43,262 bases of DNA from Polaromonas sp. (GCA_013298815.1 JAAFJF010000024.1:1-43262), one strand, 5' to 3'; positions 26,062 through 34,781 are shown, numbered from the stretch's first letter. Made by a program: numbers and translations. The notes: generated by a model not told the origin, from the letters alone.

Positions 26062-26531
26062 TTTTTAGGTAAATTCAACACCAAAGTACCGTCCCAAGTG
26101 TCACCAATTCGGTTTAGTTTCACGTCTGTAGGCAAAGCTCGTGCATTGACCCGCGCTTGCGTTAACCAAAGCGTTAATTCTTGAGGGTTAGCATTTTTGA
26201 GCGTCAAACTCGCACGCTCGCCTGTCAAATTCAGTTGCGCCGCACTCCCAAAACGTTGTGTAACTGAACTCTGCAAAGCTTTTTGAGCTTCATCCAAAGC
26301 GAGTCTAGGCTGGTTTTGCAGGTTTTTAGCCTCGGCACTGAGTGTTCGCATGTTAAGCAATTGTTTGTCTAACTCACGATGTTGAGCAGGTGCTTCTTTG
26401 ATGGTTTTGAGTGCTGGCGCAATAGCGAACCACCATAACAAAGCAATGATAAGTAACCAAAACGCTATCAAAATTAAACGTCTTTCGCTCATTTTGAGCT
26501 GTCGCCAAGTGTTTAGATAGGCATTCATCAT
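26058..26531 (-). CDS. gspM: Type II secretion protein GspM
   Basis: Small bitopic inner-membrane protein of 157 residues; the membrane segment is LIAFWLLIIALLWWFAIAP (about residues 20-40), followed by a coiled region and a ferredoxin-like periplasmic domain. Sequence is poorly conserved in this family; assignment relies on size, topology and position between gspL and gspN with four-base overlaps at both ends. Confidence 0.88.
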   Translation of the reverse strand: MMNAYLNTWRQLKMSERRLILIAFWLLIIALLWWFAIAPALKTIKEAPAQHRELDKQLLNMRTLSAEAKNLQNQPRLALDEAQKALQSSVTQRFGSAAQLNLTGERASLTLKNANPQELTLWLTQARVNARALPTDVKLNRIGDTWDGTLVLNLPKK

Positions 26532-27835
26532 GGTGCGGCCTGCGCTTTCAGTGTGGCTGTGTCACCATTTTGTGATAGTGCATATCCCATGGGTTTTAGT
26601 TTTTCTTGAGCTGCGATTAACTCGGTAGTTGCAAGTTTGGTATTTTTGAAATTAACGCTGGTGCTGCCGCTACTGCTATTTGCTACATATTCAATAGCTG
26701 TAGGATTAATAAATACTGTGGATGATGCGTTGTTTAAGCTGGCAAAAGCAGAAAGCATGGATTCGAAGTTATGCATGCTGCTTGCGCCTGTAGATTGCCG
26801 TAGCGAAACCATTTCGCGCGACATTTGCAAACCTGGGTCAACTACTGTTTTTACGCTGGGGAACGATTGCGTGAGTATTGCCCCTAGTTGGGCCCGCTTT
26901 TTAGCCAAACTAGCTTGTTGCTGCCAAGCCCAAGCATTCAAACCCACAATATTGACGCATAAAAATGCGACCAAGCCCCACCGCGCTGGCCGCCACGCGT
27001 TAGACTGCCAAAAAGCTTGCCATTGGCGAAGCATGTTTTTCATGCCTTGGCTATCACCGCTCAAGCTCAGTTCGAATTGAGCAAGTTCCCAAATGGATGT
27101 CGCACTGTAAAGCAGCCCCGCCGTTTGTGGTCTAAGCTGTACCTTCAAATCGGTGTAGGGGAGTAAACATGCCTCTGCTAACTCAACCACCGCTGGCTCT
27201 GAAGCTATGGTTGTGCCCGCAGGTAATTGTGCTAGCAGTTCCTGTAAAACACCGCTGGTGTCACCTAAATGCAGTGGTAATGTCATGACCCCATCGGCAT
27301 CGGATCTGCTTATCCATGCCTCTTCAGCTGTGCCAGTAATATTAACTGCAGCAATATTTTGTGGCCAAAGCTGTGGTACCACTTGCGTGATGCGGCAGCC
27401 TGCAGCGTCGAAAGTTTGTATAGCTTGATTCAGCCAAACTTTGTCGCATGCTGCAACCCAGACGCCCTTTTCGGTTTTCGTTGCTTTACCGGCTTGCGCG
27501 TCTGGTGACAATGCAAAAGCGACTTCGCTGGTGTCATCTAGTAAACGTTCTTCCAACAAACCATCAAGTACCGCACGCAGACGTATTTTGGGGACCTTAG
27601 GCAAGTCAATCCGGTGCCAAGATATGGCGCGCGCAGGTACGACAAGGACGGTTGCGTCTGCTTGGGGCAGCTCATTTAATGCCAGTGTGCCAGTTTTTGC
27701 TTTGCTAGGGTCATCATTTGCGCCATCTTTCGACAGTACAAACGTGTACAGCGTGTTATTGGCTATAGCCGTGCTACCAGCATTGATAGCACTGGCTGTG
27801 TTTGAATATGGAAGGGAGACGATCAACTTACTCAT
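26528..27835 (-). CDS. gspL: Type II secretion protein GspL
   Basis: Bitopic protein of 435 residues linking GspE to the membrane platform. An actin-like cytoplasmic domain fills the first 275 or so residues (VPARAISWHRIDLPK, LDGLLEERLLDD are family segments), a membrane helix follows (WGLVAFLCVNIVGLNAWAW), then a periplasmic ferredoxin-like domain. It overlaps gspM and lies 33 bases after gspK. Confidence 0.93.
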   Translation of the reverse strand: MSKLIVSLPYSNTASAINAGSTAIANNTLYTFVLSKDGANDDPSKAKTGTLALNELPQADATVLVVPARAISWHRIDLPKVPKIRLRAVLDGLLEERLLDDTSEVAFALSPDAQAGKATKTEKGVWVAACDKVWLNQAIQTFDAAGCRITQVVPQLWPQNIAAVNITGTAEEAWISRSDADGVMTLPLHLGDTSGVLQELLAQLPAGTTIASEPAVVELAEACLLPYTDLKVQLRPQTAGLLYSATSIWELAQFELSLSGDSQGMKNMLRQWQAFWQSNAWRPARWGLVAFLCVNIVGLNAWAWQQQASLAKKRAQLGAILTQSFPSVKTVVDPGLQMSREMVSLRQSTGASSMHNFESMLSAFASLNNASSTVFINPTAIEYVANSSSGSTSVNFKNTKLATTELIAAQEKLKPMGYALSQNGDTATLKAQAAP

Positions 27836-27868
27836 AACTGCATTGTATTAGGGCTTTGTCTCAACAGA

Positions 27869-28870
27869 TTAAAGCTTTGATGAAGTTATGTTTGTAAGTA
27901 TTTCAGGCGACGCCACCACTGAGCGCTCACGCCAAACGGTTTTAACTTGATTGATATCGCTTCGGTCAACCAAGGACTGCTCTTCCACCACAGTTTGCTC
28001 CAGGCGAATACGACCAGTCACCTCAAAAAACTTCGTCGAAACACCATGCTGGGTATCTTTGAGCTTGTCTTTGAGAGCGGGTACGGTGCTTGCCGCTTCG
28101 TTCAAACTAGGGAAAAACGCTTTTTCACGGGCAGCCACAGCTAGCTTGGCGTCGGCCAACTCTAGACCTGGCAAGCTGGCATAAATAACTTCTGCAGGTG
28201 CTGTGTTGATATTGATCGTGGTTTTAACGGGCAAAATAGTGATGTAAGGCGAAATCTTGGCCAAAGTTTGCGGTTTCAGCCCTAGCCAAGTAAGCTGCCG
28301 TACGCGTTGTGGCATCAGTAAAGTTGTAGCGGCTGGGTTTAAGTCTGAATTTGCTGCTGAGGCTGCTTTGAGATAGCTTACAAAAACCTCTAGCTCCGAC
28401 TCAGGTAGGTTAAAGTGAGTAAATAACTTTTTGAAAGCTGCTAAATCAGTCATTGATACTTGGCCTGATTCAATCAAATTAAACACATTTAGCTTGGATT
28501 GTGCGTCTTCAATACTACCCGACAGAAATGCGTCAACTTGTTCTTCGGCGGTTAAACCACCGGTATTATTTTTGTCTGCTGCTAAAAATGTGGAAAGACG
28601 CGACTCTTGTAGTGCCACAGCCCAAGGTTCCGCTAGGTGGTCTGTGGTTCCTGCTCGCCCATCGATTCGTAAGATCAAGCGCGACCAATCCAAAGCTCCC
28701 ACCAACAGCCAAGCCACTTGTACACGAGCGCGCTCTGCAATTTCAACCTCCACACTGCGCCATTGCTGCCACAAAGCAGCAGCAGCAAATGTAGCCACCA
28801 ACGTCACAGTTAACATCGCAGACAGCAAGGCCGCTCCGCATTGTTTTTTGATTTGCGGCTTAGGCATCAT
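27869..28870 (-). CDS. gspK: Type II secretion minor pseudopilin GspK
   Basis: Tip pseudopilin of 333 residues. Its leader KKQCGAALLSAMLTVTLVATFAAAALWQQW has the GspK-type Gly-Ala cleavage site and lacks Glu5, as normal for GspK. The alpha/beta insertion and a helix-hairpin-helix-like segment (ININTAPAEVIYASLPGL) are present. ATG overlaps the gspJ stop by four bases. Confidence 0.94.
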   Translation of the reverse strand: MMPKPQIKKQCGAALLSAMLTVTLVATFAAAALWQQWRSVEVEIAERARVQVAWLLVGALDWSRLILRIDGRAGTTDHLAEPWAVALQESRLSTFLAADKNNTGGLTAEEQVDAFLSGSIEDAQSKLNVFNLIESGQVSMTDLAAFKKLFTHFNLPESELEVFVSYLKAASAANSDLNPAATTLLMPQRVRQLTWLGLKPQTLAKISPYITILPVKTTININTAPAEVIYASLPGLELADAKLAVAAREKAFFPSLNEAASTVPALKDKLKDTQHGVSTKFFEVTGRIRLEQTVVEEQSLVDRSDINQVKTVWRERSVVASPEILTNITSSKL

Positions 28871-29625
28871 TTTCCTCCGCCTAAGGTTGGTCTGACCCAG
28901 TCACGGGTGATGGCACCTGTCAGCGCCTGCCCAGGCGCAAGTGACAACACCAAACGCACGCCGTCGGGCACATCGTTCACTCCAGCGTCTGCACTGGACA
29001 GAGCGTTGCTCCAAGCATCATTGCGGTAATAAAAAACTTGCCATTTGTCTATGCTTGCGACAAAAACTTCATTTTTCTTGTCGGTTTCAGTCGCGTTGCT
29101 GGCCCATTGCTTGGCTTGCAACCATGCAGCCTGTAGTTCAGCGCGTGTTTTTACAGGGTCAGACTGCCAGCGAAGCCATTGCGATTTGTTGACAGTTGAC
29201 GCGCCAGAGCCATTAGCCGTATCGCCCCCGCGCTGGCTCCAAGCTACCACGCGAATACTGTCCCCAGTGGTCGTTTTTTTTGTGTTGCTTGCGTCGATAA
29301 AAGTGTCTGTGTAGCGTCTTGTCAGACGCAATACTTGGCCGTCATAGTCCAACCCAGAAACCGCAGGCACATTAGCTTGCACAACAAGCGCGTCTAAATC
29401 TGTTTGCCATTGGGACAATCCTGCTTGCAAAGCTAATACGCCATCTGTGTTGCTTTGCGTCGCAGTTTGTACCCGAGTCATACCATCTAGCCCACGCCAA
29501 CTCAGCAAGGCCAGTAGCGCCATGACCACAAGCGCAACGAGTAGCTCCACCAATGTGAAGCCGCGTTGCAAGCGATGTGCATTTTTGCGCGGCATCACGC
29601 TGTGTTGAAGCAACTGACTCATCAA
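28867..29625 (-). CDS. gspJ: Type II secretion minor pseudopilin GspJ
   Basis: Minor pseudopilin of 252 residues with the prepilin site QRG|FTLVELLVALVVMALLALLSWRGLDGM at about residues 20-50. The periplasmic domain is beta-rich, with RYTDTF and VVAWSQRGG segments. It overlaps gspI and gspK by four bases each. GspJ forms the tip complex with GspI and GspK. Confidence 0.93.
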   Translation of the reverse strand: MMSQLLQHSVMPRKNAHRLQRGFTLVELLVALVVMALLALLSWRGLDGMTRVQTATQSNTDGVLALQAGLSQWQTDLDALVVQANVPAVSGLDYDGQVLRLTRRYTDTFIDASNTKKTTTGDSIRVVAWSQRGGDTANGSGASTVNKSQWLRWQSDPVKTRAELQAAWLQAKQWASNATETDKKNEVFVASIDKWQVFYYRNDAWSNALSSADAGVNDVPDGVRLVLSLAPGQALTGAITRDWVRPTLGGGK

Positions 29626-29987
29626 AACCGCCCCACAATGGTAGAGAGCTTGATAACGCTTCTGTCTATCTTCTGCGCATCAAAAACTTCAGCATCCACG
29701 CGTCTGAAGCTGGGGTTGGGCGTGGCGGTCACGGTCATTTTTCCGCCCATGACTTTACCTGCCTGCTCGCAGCTGAATGTGCTCTCGCCTACGTTAGGCA
29801 TAGCTTTGCTCAAGCGCACTTTGATGAGCTCGTTTTCAGCGCAAATTTGCCCCAGAAGCACGTCAGACAAACGTTGCGCGTTATTCACCAAGGAATCTGT
29901 CGCTCGCATACCGGCTAGCAGCGCGATAGACACAATGCCAAGCGCTACCAGAACTTCGATAAGCGTGAACCCGCTTGGTTTTCTCAT
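29622..29987 (-). CDS. gspI: Type II secretion minor pseudopilin GspI
   Basis: Minor pseudopilin of 121 residues, N-terminus MRKPSG|FTLIEVLVALGIVSIALLAGMRA. The start at 29987 gives a six-residue leader, which suits prepilin peptidase; a longer in-frame start would begin inside gspH. The paired Cys residues CAENE and FSCEQAG are in the usual area. Ends overlapping gspJ by four bases. Confidence 0.93.
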   Translation of the reverse strand: MRKPSGFTLIEVLVALGIVSIALLAGMRATDSLVNNAQRLSDVLLGQICAENELIKVRLSKAMPNVGESTFSCEQAGKVMGGKMTVTATPNPSFRRVDAEVFDAQKIDRSVIKLSTIVGRF

Positions 29988-29997
29988 CGAATAATCG

Positions 29998-30513
29998 TCA
30001 CTTGGTTGTATCGCTAAATTTGATACTAAAAGGGCGAATCCCATCGGTTGCGAGTGTCAAGCTACGCCCACCATTCAGAAGTACAACCTCTTGCTGTGCA
30101 ATGATGGGTTCGGGTCCTAAAAGTAAGACTGAGTTTGCTGGGGAGCTCTCAGCTACGCTGGTATCAGCGTTCAGCCATGAGGTTGGGAATGTCACCAAAT
30201 CAACCATTTCACCCGTGTTGGCATTTTTAGCTTGCGGCAAACCATCAAATTTAAACCCCTGTGGCGTTGCGTGCCAAGTTACAGCCAAACCACTAGCGCG
30301 AGACTGTGCTCTGGCAGAGTCTAGTAAAGCTGCCAGCCGCTGCGCATCGCGCTCCAGCGCTGTGGCAGAAGCATCAGGAATAGCAAACATCACGCCCGCG
30401 CTGGCAATAGCAATGATGGCTACCACCACCATTAGCTCCATCAGCGTGAATCCTTTTTGGGTATCTTGCTGAATGTTAACTTTTACCTTATTGCCAAGAT
30501 CCAATATCTGCAT
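29998..30513 (-). CDS. gspH: Type II secretion minor pseudopilin GspH
   Basis: Minor pseudopilin of about 171 residues with prepilin site QKG|FTLMELMVVVAIIAIASAGVMFAIP. Start 30513 is the first ATG before the leader that keeps overlap with gspG small (26 bases); another in-frame ATG at 30549 would lie deeper inside gspG. The domain LALDSARAQSRASG-like helix and the GGRSLTLATDGIRPF strand fit GspH. Confidence 0.9.
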   Translation of the reverse strand: MQILDLGNKVKVNIQQDTQKGFTLMELMVVVAIIAIASAGVMFAIPDASATALERDAQRLAALLDSARAQSRASGLAVTWHATPQGFKFDGLPQAKNANTGEMVDLVTFPTSWLNADTSVAESSPANSVLLLGPEPIIAQQEVVLLNGGRSLTLATDGIRPFSIKFSDTTK

Positions 30514-30949
30514 TCTTGCCCTCGCCTCCTGCCACACCATCTGCGCCAAAGCTCATCACATCAACGTCGCCTTTGATGCCTGGATTAAGGTATTGGTAAG
30601 GCTTTCCCCATGGGTCATTTGGTAATTTTTCAATGTAACCCTTCCAGTTTGCAGGTGCTGGCCCCGCTGTTGGTCGGGTCATGAGTGCTTGCAGGCCTTG
30701 CTCGCTGCTGGGGTAAGTTTGGTTGTCCAATTTGTACAGTTTCAGTTGCTGCATGATGTTGTTCACATCAGTTTTAGCCACTGTCACGCGTGCATCGTCA
30801 TCACGACCAATGACATTGGGCAGAATAACTGCCGCCAAAACGCCAATAATCACCACAACCACCATCAACTCAACCAGCGTAAAGCCTTTTTGGATGTGGC
30901 CTAAAGTGCTGCCACGCTGCTTGCCGTTTGCCAATTTCTGTTGCAACAT
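30488..30949 (-). CDS. gspG: Type II secretion major pseudopilin GspG
   Basis: Major pseudopilin of 153 residues. Prepilin site QKG|FTLVELMVVVVIIGVLAAVILPNVIGR; the calcium-binding C-terminal loop SFGADGVAGGEGKNADIGSW is intact. Start 30949 (ATG) is preferred over an in-frame TTG at 30958 because AAGGG lies nine bases before it. First gene of the eleven-gene minus-strand operon; its leader faces gspC. Confidence 0.97.
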   Translation of the reverse strand: MLQQKLANGKQRGSTLGHIQKGFTLVELMVVVVIIGVLAAVILPNVIGRDDDARVTVAKTDVNNIMQQLKLYKLDNQTYPSSEQGLQALMTRPTAGPAPANWKGYIEKLPNDPWGKPYQYLNPGIKGDVDVMSFGADGVAGGEGKNADIGSWQ

Positions 30950-31054
30950 ATTTTTCAACCCTTAAAATAATTTCTCAACCAACTTTACAACAACTAAACA
31001 TAATCTACGCAGACACGGGTCTTAATAAATTCAAGTTTGCATCATAATCGCCTA

Positions 31055-31810
31055 ATGACGACAGCCACCCTCAAACCAAGTGCGAATAGCTGGACTTTAC
31101 GCCTCTTTACATTGCTAATCTGGCTCCTAGTTGGGCTATGCGCCGCATATTGGGCATTCAAATTCGCTACTACCAAAACCCTTGAAGCCACCACAACGCA
31201 GTCCACCCCCACCGTAGTGGTAGATTCTAAAGCCGTAGGAAGATTACTTGGCGCTACTGATACTATAGCTGTTAAGGCAGTAAATACGATGGCTAGCACT
31301 AAATTTGTACTGTTTGGAATGGCAAATTCAGTCGGTGGACGAGGTTACGCACTTATCGCCTTGGATGGCAAGCCCGCTAGACCTTACCGTGTGGGCAGCA
31401 TGGTGGCTGATAATCTGCTGCTTAAATCCATCTCCAAAAATGGGGTCATCTTGGCAAGCTCGCTCAAATCACCTGACGGCGTAACATTAGAGCTGCCAGA
31501 GCGCAAAGCCGCCAACAACCTTAATCTCTCCAACAGCACTAACGCCGCGCCAGTTCAAGCGCCTAACGTAGCTGCAGGGCTGGCATCAAGATTTCCGCAA
31601 CTCGGCGCAAACAACGCTAACAATGCAAATTCTGCACCTGTCGTTATTCCCTCACCTATCGTGCAGCCCAGCATGATAGCGCCGGGTGCGGCAGCTACTG
31701 CTGCCATCAGCCGCTTCGCCCCCAGAACAAGCTCAGACGGTTCGGCCCCCGCCATGCCAAGCCCTGCTATGCCTGGAGTGTCTACGGGTTCAACTGCAGG
31801 TGAGAGATAA
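31055..31810 (+). CDS. gspC: Type II secretion inner-membrane protein GspC
   Basis: Bitopic protein of 251 residues that links the platform to GspD. One membrane segment (LFTLLIWLLVGLCAAYWAF) is followed by the homology region (VAVKAVNTMASTKFVLFG..., GRGYALIALDGKPARPYRVGSMV) and an Ala/Pro/Asn-rich tail. No PDZ or coiled-coil domain is seen after the homology region. ATG 31055 is favoured; an in-frame TTG lies at 31037. Divergent from gspG across about 105 bases; its 3' end overlaps the convergent hydrolase gene by 21 bases. Confidence 0.88.
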   Translation: MTTATLKPSANSWTLRLFTLLIWLLVGLCAAYWAFKFATTKTLEATTTQSTPTVVVDSKAVGRLLGATDTIAVKAVNTMASTKFVLFGMANSVGGRGYALIALDGKPARPYRVGSMVADNLLLKSISKNGVILASSLKSPDGVTLELPERKAANNLNLSNSTNAAPVQAPNVAAGLASRFPQLGANNANNANSAPVVIPSPIVQPSMIAPGAAATAAISRFAPRTSSDGSAPAMPSPAMPGVSTGSTAGER

Positions 31811-32911
31811 TTTGAACCGATATACCCCATCGGTGCAAAATTCACGCTCTAATTCACCCTTAAACCATAAATAGTGCAAATGTGCGACCACTTCACCCAT
31901 GGCGAAGGTAGTTTGGTGCAAATCTAACTCTCTTTTGAACATCACGGGCAACACGTCTGCTGCACTGCTGGGTTTCAACGAACACGTATCACGCACTTCT
32001 GCCAAGCGTTCAGCATGGTGCTCATGTAGCTGTTTGATGCGTTCATGGATGCCGACAAAGGGCTTGCCATGCGAAGGTAAGGTGAGGGTTTCTGGTGCGC
32101 ACGGCGCGAACTTGTCGATGGAGTCTAGAAATAGCTGCAGGGCGTTGGATTCGGGCTCAATGTTGTAAACGCTGACGTTGGTCGAAATGCGCGGCAACAT
32201 CATGTCGCCCCCGATCAAGATTTTGGCATCTTCGCAGAACAGTGCAATATGCTCAGGCGCATGGCCGTAGCCGCTGATACAGCGCCACGCTCTTTGACCT
32301 TCTTTGCTACCGATTCGGATGATGTCGCCATCCATCATGCGGCGGTAGCTGCGTGGCACTTTGGGCACCAAGCTGGTGAAGTAGTTTGATCTGGCTTTGA
32401 GCTTTTCTTGCGAAACGGCGTCAACCAAGCCGTGTTTGGCGAAAAACTCGGCGCTTTCCAGCCCGTCAAAGCCAGAATCTGGCGCGCAGGCCATGCGCAC
32501 CACGTTGTAGTCCGTGCCGCTCATCCACAGCATCACGTTCCAACGCTCGCACAGCCAGTGCGCCAAACCAACGTGGTCAGGGTGCATGTGGGTGACGATG
32601 ACGCGCAGAATCGGCAGCCCTTCCAGCGCGTTGACAAACACCTGCTCCCACTGCGCGCGCGATTCTGGGCGGTCAATACAGCAGTCCACCACCGTCCAGC
32701 CCTCTGCACCATCCACGTTGTCGCGTAGCAACCATAAATTGATGTGGTTCAGCGCAAATGGCAGCCCAATGCGCAGCCATTTCACACCCGGTGCAACTTC
32801 AATCGCCTGTCCAGACTCTGGCATCGTGTCACCCAGTGGGTAGTGCAGCTTGCGCTCCAGCTCGTTCATGGGGCTGGAAATATAGGGCTTATCAGGTGTT
32901 TTTTGCGTCAT
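31790..32911 (-). CDS. Metallo-beta-lactamase-fold hydrolase
   Basis: A 373-residue MBL-fold protein. VTHMHPDHVGLAHWL is the HxHxDH zinc motif, ISGYGHAPEHIALF has the next metal His, GGDMMLPRIS the bridging Asp and LPSHGKPF the last His. A long C-terminal helical region follows, as in hydrolases of the glyoxalase-II-like/acyl-thioesterase type. It diverges from a LiuR-like MerR gene with an operator between, suggesting a role in branched-chain or acyl-CoA metabolism; the substrate is not known. Confidence 0.85.
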   Translation of the reverse strand: MTQKTPDKPYISSPMNELERKLHYPLGDTMPESGQAIEVAPGVKWLRIGLPFALNHINLWLLRDNVDGAEGWTVVDCCIDRPESRAQWEQVFVNALEGLPILRVIVTHMHPDHVGLAHWLCERWNVMLWMSGTDYNVVRMACAPDSGFDGLESAEFFAKHGLVDAVSQEKLKARSNYFTSLVPKVPRSYRRMMDGDIIRIGSKEGQRAWRCISGYGHAPEHIALFCEDAKILIGGDMMLPRISTNVSVYNIEPESNALQLFLDSIDKFAPCAPETLTLPSHGKPFVGIHERIKQLHEHHAERLAEVRDTCSLKPSSAADVLPVMFKRELDLHQTTFAMGEVVAHLHYLWFKGELEREFCTDGVYRFKLSLTCS

Positions 32912-32928
32912 AATCGTTCAAAATGATG

Positions 32929-32950
32929 TTGACCTTTACGTAAACGTCAA
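32929..32950. promoter_or_regulatory. MerR/LiuR-type operator palindrome
   Basis: A 22-base palindrome with a single mismatched pair, centred on TTTACGTAAA with flanking TTGAC and GTCAA. It closely resembles the LiuR-type sites I know from MerR regulators of branched-chain amino acid degradation. It lies between the divergent MBL hydrolase (start 32911) and the MerR gene (start 32986), so it can control both. Confidence 0.75.
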
Positions 32951-32985
32951 CTGTGAATCATCTTACCCCAAGCCTGCAAAAAACC

Positions 32986-33375
32986 ATGAACATAAGTTAC
33001 ACCATCACCGACTTGGCCAAAGAGTTTGACTTGACCACACGTGCGATTCGGTTTTATGAAGACATGGGGCTACTGTCACCCCAACGCGAAGGTGTCGGCG
33101 GTCGTAGCCGCGTTTACAGCGCCAGAGACAGAACTCGTTTGAAATTAACTTTGCGTGCGAAGCGGCTAGGTTTGTCGCTCACAGAGGCAAAAGACATCAT
33201 CGACCTCTACGACAGCCCGCGTGACACAGGCGTGCAGTTGCAGAAGTTTTTGTCTGTGTTAGCAGCGCACAAGCTTGAACTGGAGGAGCAGATGACGGAT
33301 TTGCAGGCGAATTTGGAAGAAGTGAAGCTGCATGAGAAAGAGGCAAAGGCTTTGCTTGGAAAGCTTAAAAAATAG
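32986..33375 (+). CDS. MerR-family regulator, LiuR-like
   Basis: Transcription factor of 129 residues. The winged helix-turn-helix begins ISYTITDLAKEFDLTTRAIRFYEDMGLL and continues through GGRSRVYSARDRTRL; a dimerisation coiled coil (LAAHKLELEEQMTDLQANLEEV) fills the C-terminus. No Cys metal-binding tail is present, so metals are unlikely effectors; acyl-CoA or a related ligand is expected for LiuR-like proteins. Start 32986 is preferred because an in-frame GTG at 32953 directly abuts the operator. Confidence 0.88.
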   Translation: MNISYTITDLAKEFDLTTRAIRFYEDMGLLSPQREGVGGRSRVYSARDRTRLKLTLRAKRLGLSLTEAKDIIDLYDSPRDTGVQLQKFLSVLAAHKLELEEQMTDLQANLEEVKLHEKEAKALLGKLKK

Positions 33376-33380
33376 ACTGA

Positions 33381-33437
33381 TATATACCTCTAGCCAGCGT
33401 ATTTTCTGCCTAAACAGCTATTATTTATATAGTAAAA
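33381..33437 (+). repeat. Dispersed intergenic repeat, copy D
   Basis: Pattern CTCTAGCCAGCGTATTT, core TCTGCCTAAACAGC, AGCTATTATTTATATAGTAAAA. It lies between the convergent MerR and metK genes and runs directly into a terminator hairpin. Confidence 0.8.
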
Positions 33438-33440
33438 AAA

Positions 33441-33472
33441 GCCGCCAGACTCAGATCTGGCGGCTTTTTTTT
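33441..33472. terminator. Bidirectional intrinsic terminator
   Basis: A 9-bp perfect stem, GCCGCCAGA (33441-33449) with TCTGGCGGC (33456-33464), followed by eight T on the plus strand and preceded by seven A, so it can also work for minus-strand transcripts. It ends both the MerR gene and metK. Confidence 0.93.
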
Positions 33473-33489
33473 GGTGATTAAGTGAGTGC

Positions 33490-34656
33490 TTACAAACCTG
33501 CTGAAGCCCGCAGCGCTGCAACTTTGTCAGTTTTTTCCCAGCTGAATTCTGGCTCGTCGCGACCAAAATGGCCGTAGGCCGCGGTTTTTTGGTAGATGGG
33601 GCGCAGCAAATCTAGCATTTGCACAATGCCTTTTGGACGCAGGTCAAAGTGCTCGCTGACCAATTGGCTGAGTTTTTCGTCGCTGACTTTGCCCGTGCCG
33701 AAAGTCGTCACCATCACGCTGGTTGGCTTGGCGATACCGATGGCGTAGCTGATTTGGATTTGGCATTTTGATGCCAAGCCAGCCGCAACGATGTTTTTCG
33801 CCACGTAGCGCGCTGCGTATGCGGCTGAGCGGTCTACTTTCGAGGGGTCTTTACCGCTGAACGCGCCGCCGCCGTGCGGTGCTGCACCGCCGTAGGTGTC
33901 TACGATGATTTTGCGACCCGTCAAACCGCAATCACCTTGCGGACCACCGATGACGAAACGTCCTGTTGGGTTGATCAAATAGTTGATGTCGCCTTTGATG
34001 AGTTCTTTGGGCAGCACGGGTTTGATGATTTCTTCGATCACCGCTTCGCGAATGGCAGCGTGTTGCATTTCTGGCGCGTGCTGCGTTGAAACGACCACAG
34101 TGTCCACGCTGTGAACTTTGCCATCGACATACTTGAGCGTGATTTGTGATTTCGCATCTGGGCGCAGCCATGGCAGGCGGCCGTCTTTGCGCAGCTGGGC
34201 TTGGCGCTCCATGATGCGGTGGCTGTAGTAGATGGCCGCTGGCATCAGGTCTGGGGTCTCGTCGCAAGCGTAGCCAAACATCAAGCCTTGGTCGCCTGCG
34301 CCTTGGTCCAGGTCAATGCCTTGGCCTTCGTTCACGCCTTGGGCGATGTCTTGGCTTTGCTTGTCGTAGCACACCATCACAGCGCAACCTTTGTAGTCAA
34401 TGCCGTATTCGGTGTTGTCATAGCCGATGCGTTTGATGGTGTCGCGTGCCACTTGGATGTAATCCACGTTCGCGCCGGTGGTGATTTCACCTGCCAAAAC
34501 CACCAAACCGGTGTTGCACAAAGTCTCAGCCGCAACTCGGCTGTATTTGTCTTGCGTAAAAATAGCGTCCAAAATCGCGTCAGAGATTTGGTCAGCTACT
34601 TTGTCGGGGTGACCTTCAGAAACGGATTCTGAGGTGAAGAAATAGTCATTTGCCAT
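33490..34656 (-). CDS. metK: S-adenosylmethionine synthetase
   Basis: Makes S-adenosylmethionine from methionine and ATP; 388 residues. [27 protein letters not shown] is the conserved N-terminus, [17 protein letters not shown] the central loop, and [23 protein letters not shown] the P-loop-like segment. Start 34656 fits these; the frame could extend 25 residues upstream but that part is unlike the family and covers the leader. GGAG lies ten bases before the ATG. The leader contains a probable SAM-II riboswitch and a hairpin that can mask the GGAG. Confidence 0.97.
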   Translation of the reverse strand: MANDYFFTSESVSEGHPDKVADQISDAILDAIFTQDKYSRVAAETLCNTGLVVLAGEITTGANVDYIQVARDTIKRIGYDNTEYGIDYKGCAVMVCYDKQSQDIAQGVNEGQGIDLDQGAGDQGLMFGYACDETPDLMPAAIYYSHRIMERQAQLRKDGRLPWLRPDAKSQITLKYVDGKVHSVDTVVVSTQHAPEMQHAAIREAVIEEIIKPVLPKELIKGDINYLINPTGRFVIGGPQGDCGLTGRKIIVDTYGGAAPHGGGAFSGKDPSKVDRSAAYAARYVAKNIVAAGLASKCQIQISYAIGIAKPTSVMVTTFGTGKVSDEKLSQLVSEHFDLRPKGIVQMLDLLRPIYQKTAAYGHFGRDEPEFSWEKTDKVAALRASAGL

Positions 34657-34661
34657 GTGCG

Positions 34662-34707
34662 AGAACTCCTGAAAGTTTGGGGCGCGTTGCCCGCAAAGAG
34701 AAGTTCT
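34662..34707 (-). promoter_or_regulatory. metK leader hairpin that can mask the Shine-Dalgarno
   Basis: On the metK strand AGAACTTC (34707-34700) can pair with GGAGTTCT (34669-34662) over eight pairs including one G-U; the pairing includes the GGAG ribosome binding site. Inside the loop GGGC/GCCC can form a second small stem. This would be the expression platform of the upstream aptamer. Pairing judged by eye. Confidence 0.5.
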
Positions 34708-34713
34708 TGGCTT

Positions 34714-34776
34714 GGACGAACGCTTTAGCAATGTTGTTTAACGTCGCCTTGCAAGTTGTTCAATAACTCAGCGACC
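34714..34776 (-). ncRNA. SAM-II (SAM_alpha-type) riboswitch upstream of metK
   Basis: Read on the metK strand. P1 is GUCGC (34775-34771) with GCGAC (34747-34743). The loop has UGAGUUAUUG and then CUUGCAAG, after P1 comes GUUAAACAAC and then UUGCUAAAGC, which match the conserved blocks of SAM-II as I remember them (UGAUUU..., CUUGCA, CACGUUAAACAA, GCUAAAG). A pseudoknot GAAC (34761-34758) with GUUC (34721-34718) is possible. The aptamer begins at the expected transcription start of a TAAAAT -10 box. From family knowledge, SAM binding should reduce metK translation. Confidence 0.8.
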
Positions 34777-34781
34777 TATCT

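Noticed and set aside
34714-34776. SAH riboswitch considered for the metK leader
   Set aside because: The conserved blocks fit SAM-II; I could not find the SAH-type GAGGAGCGCUGC core.
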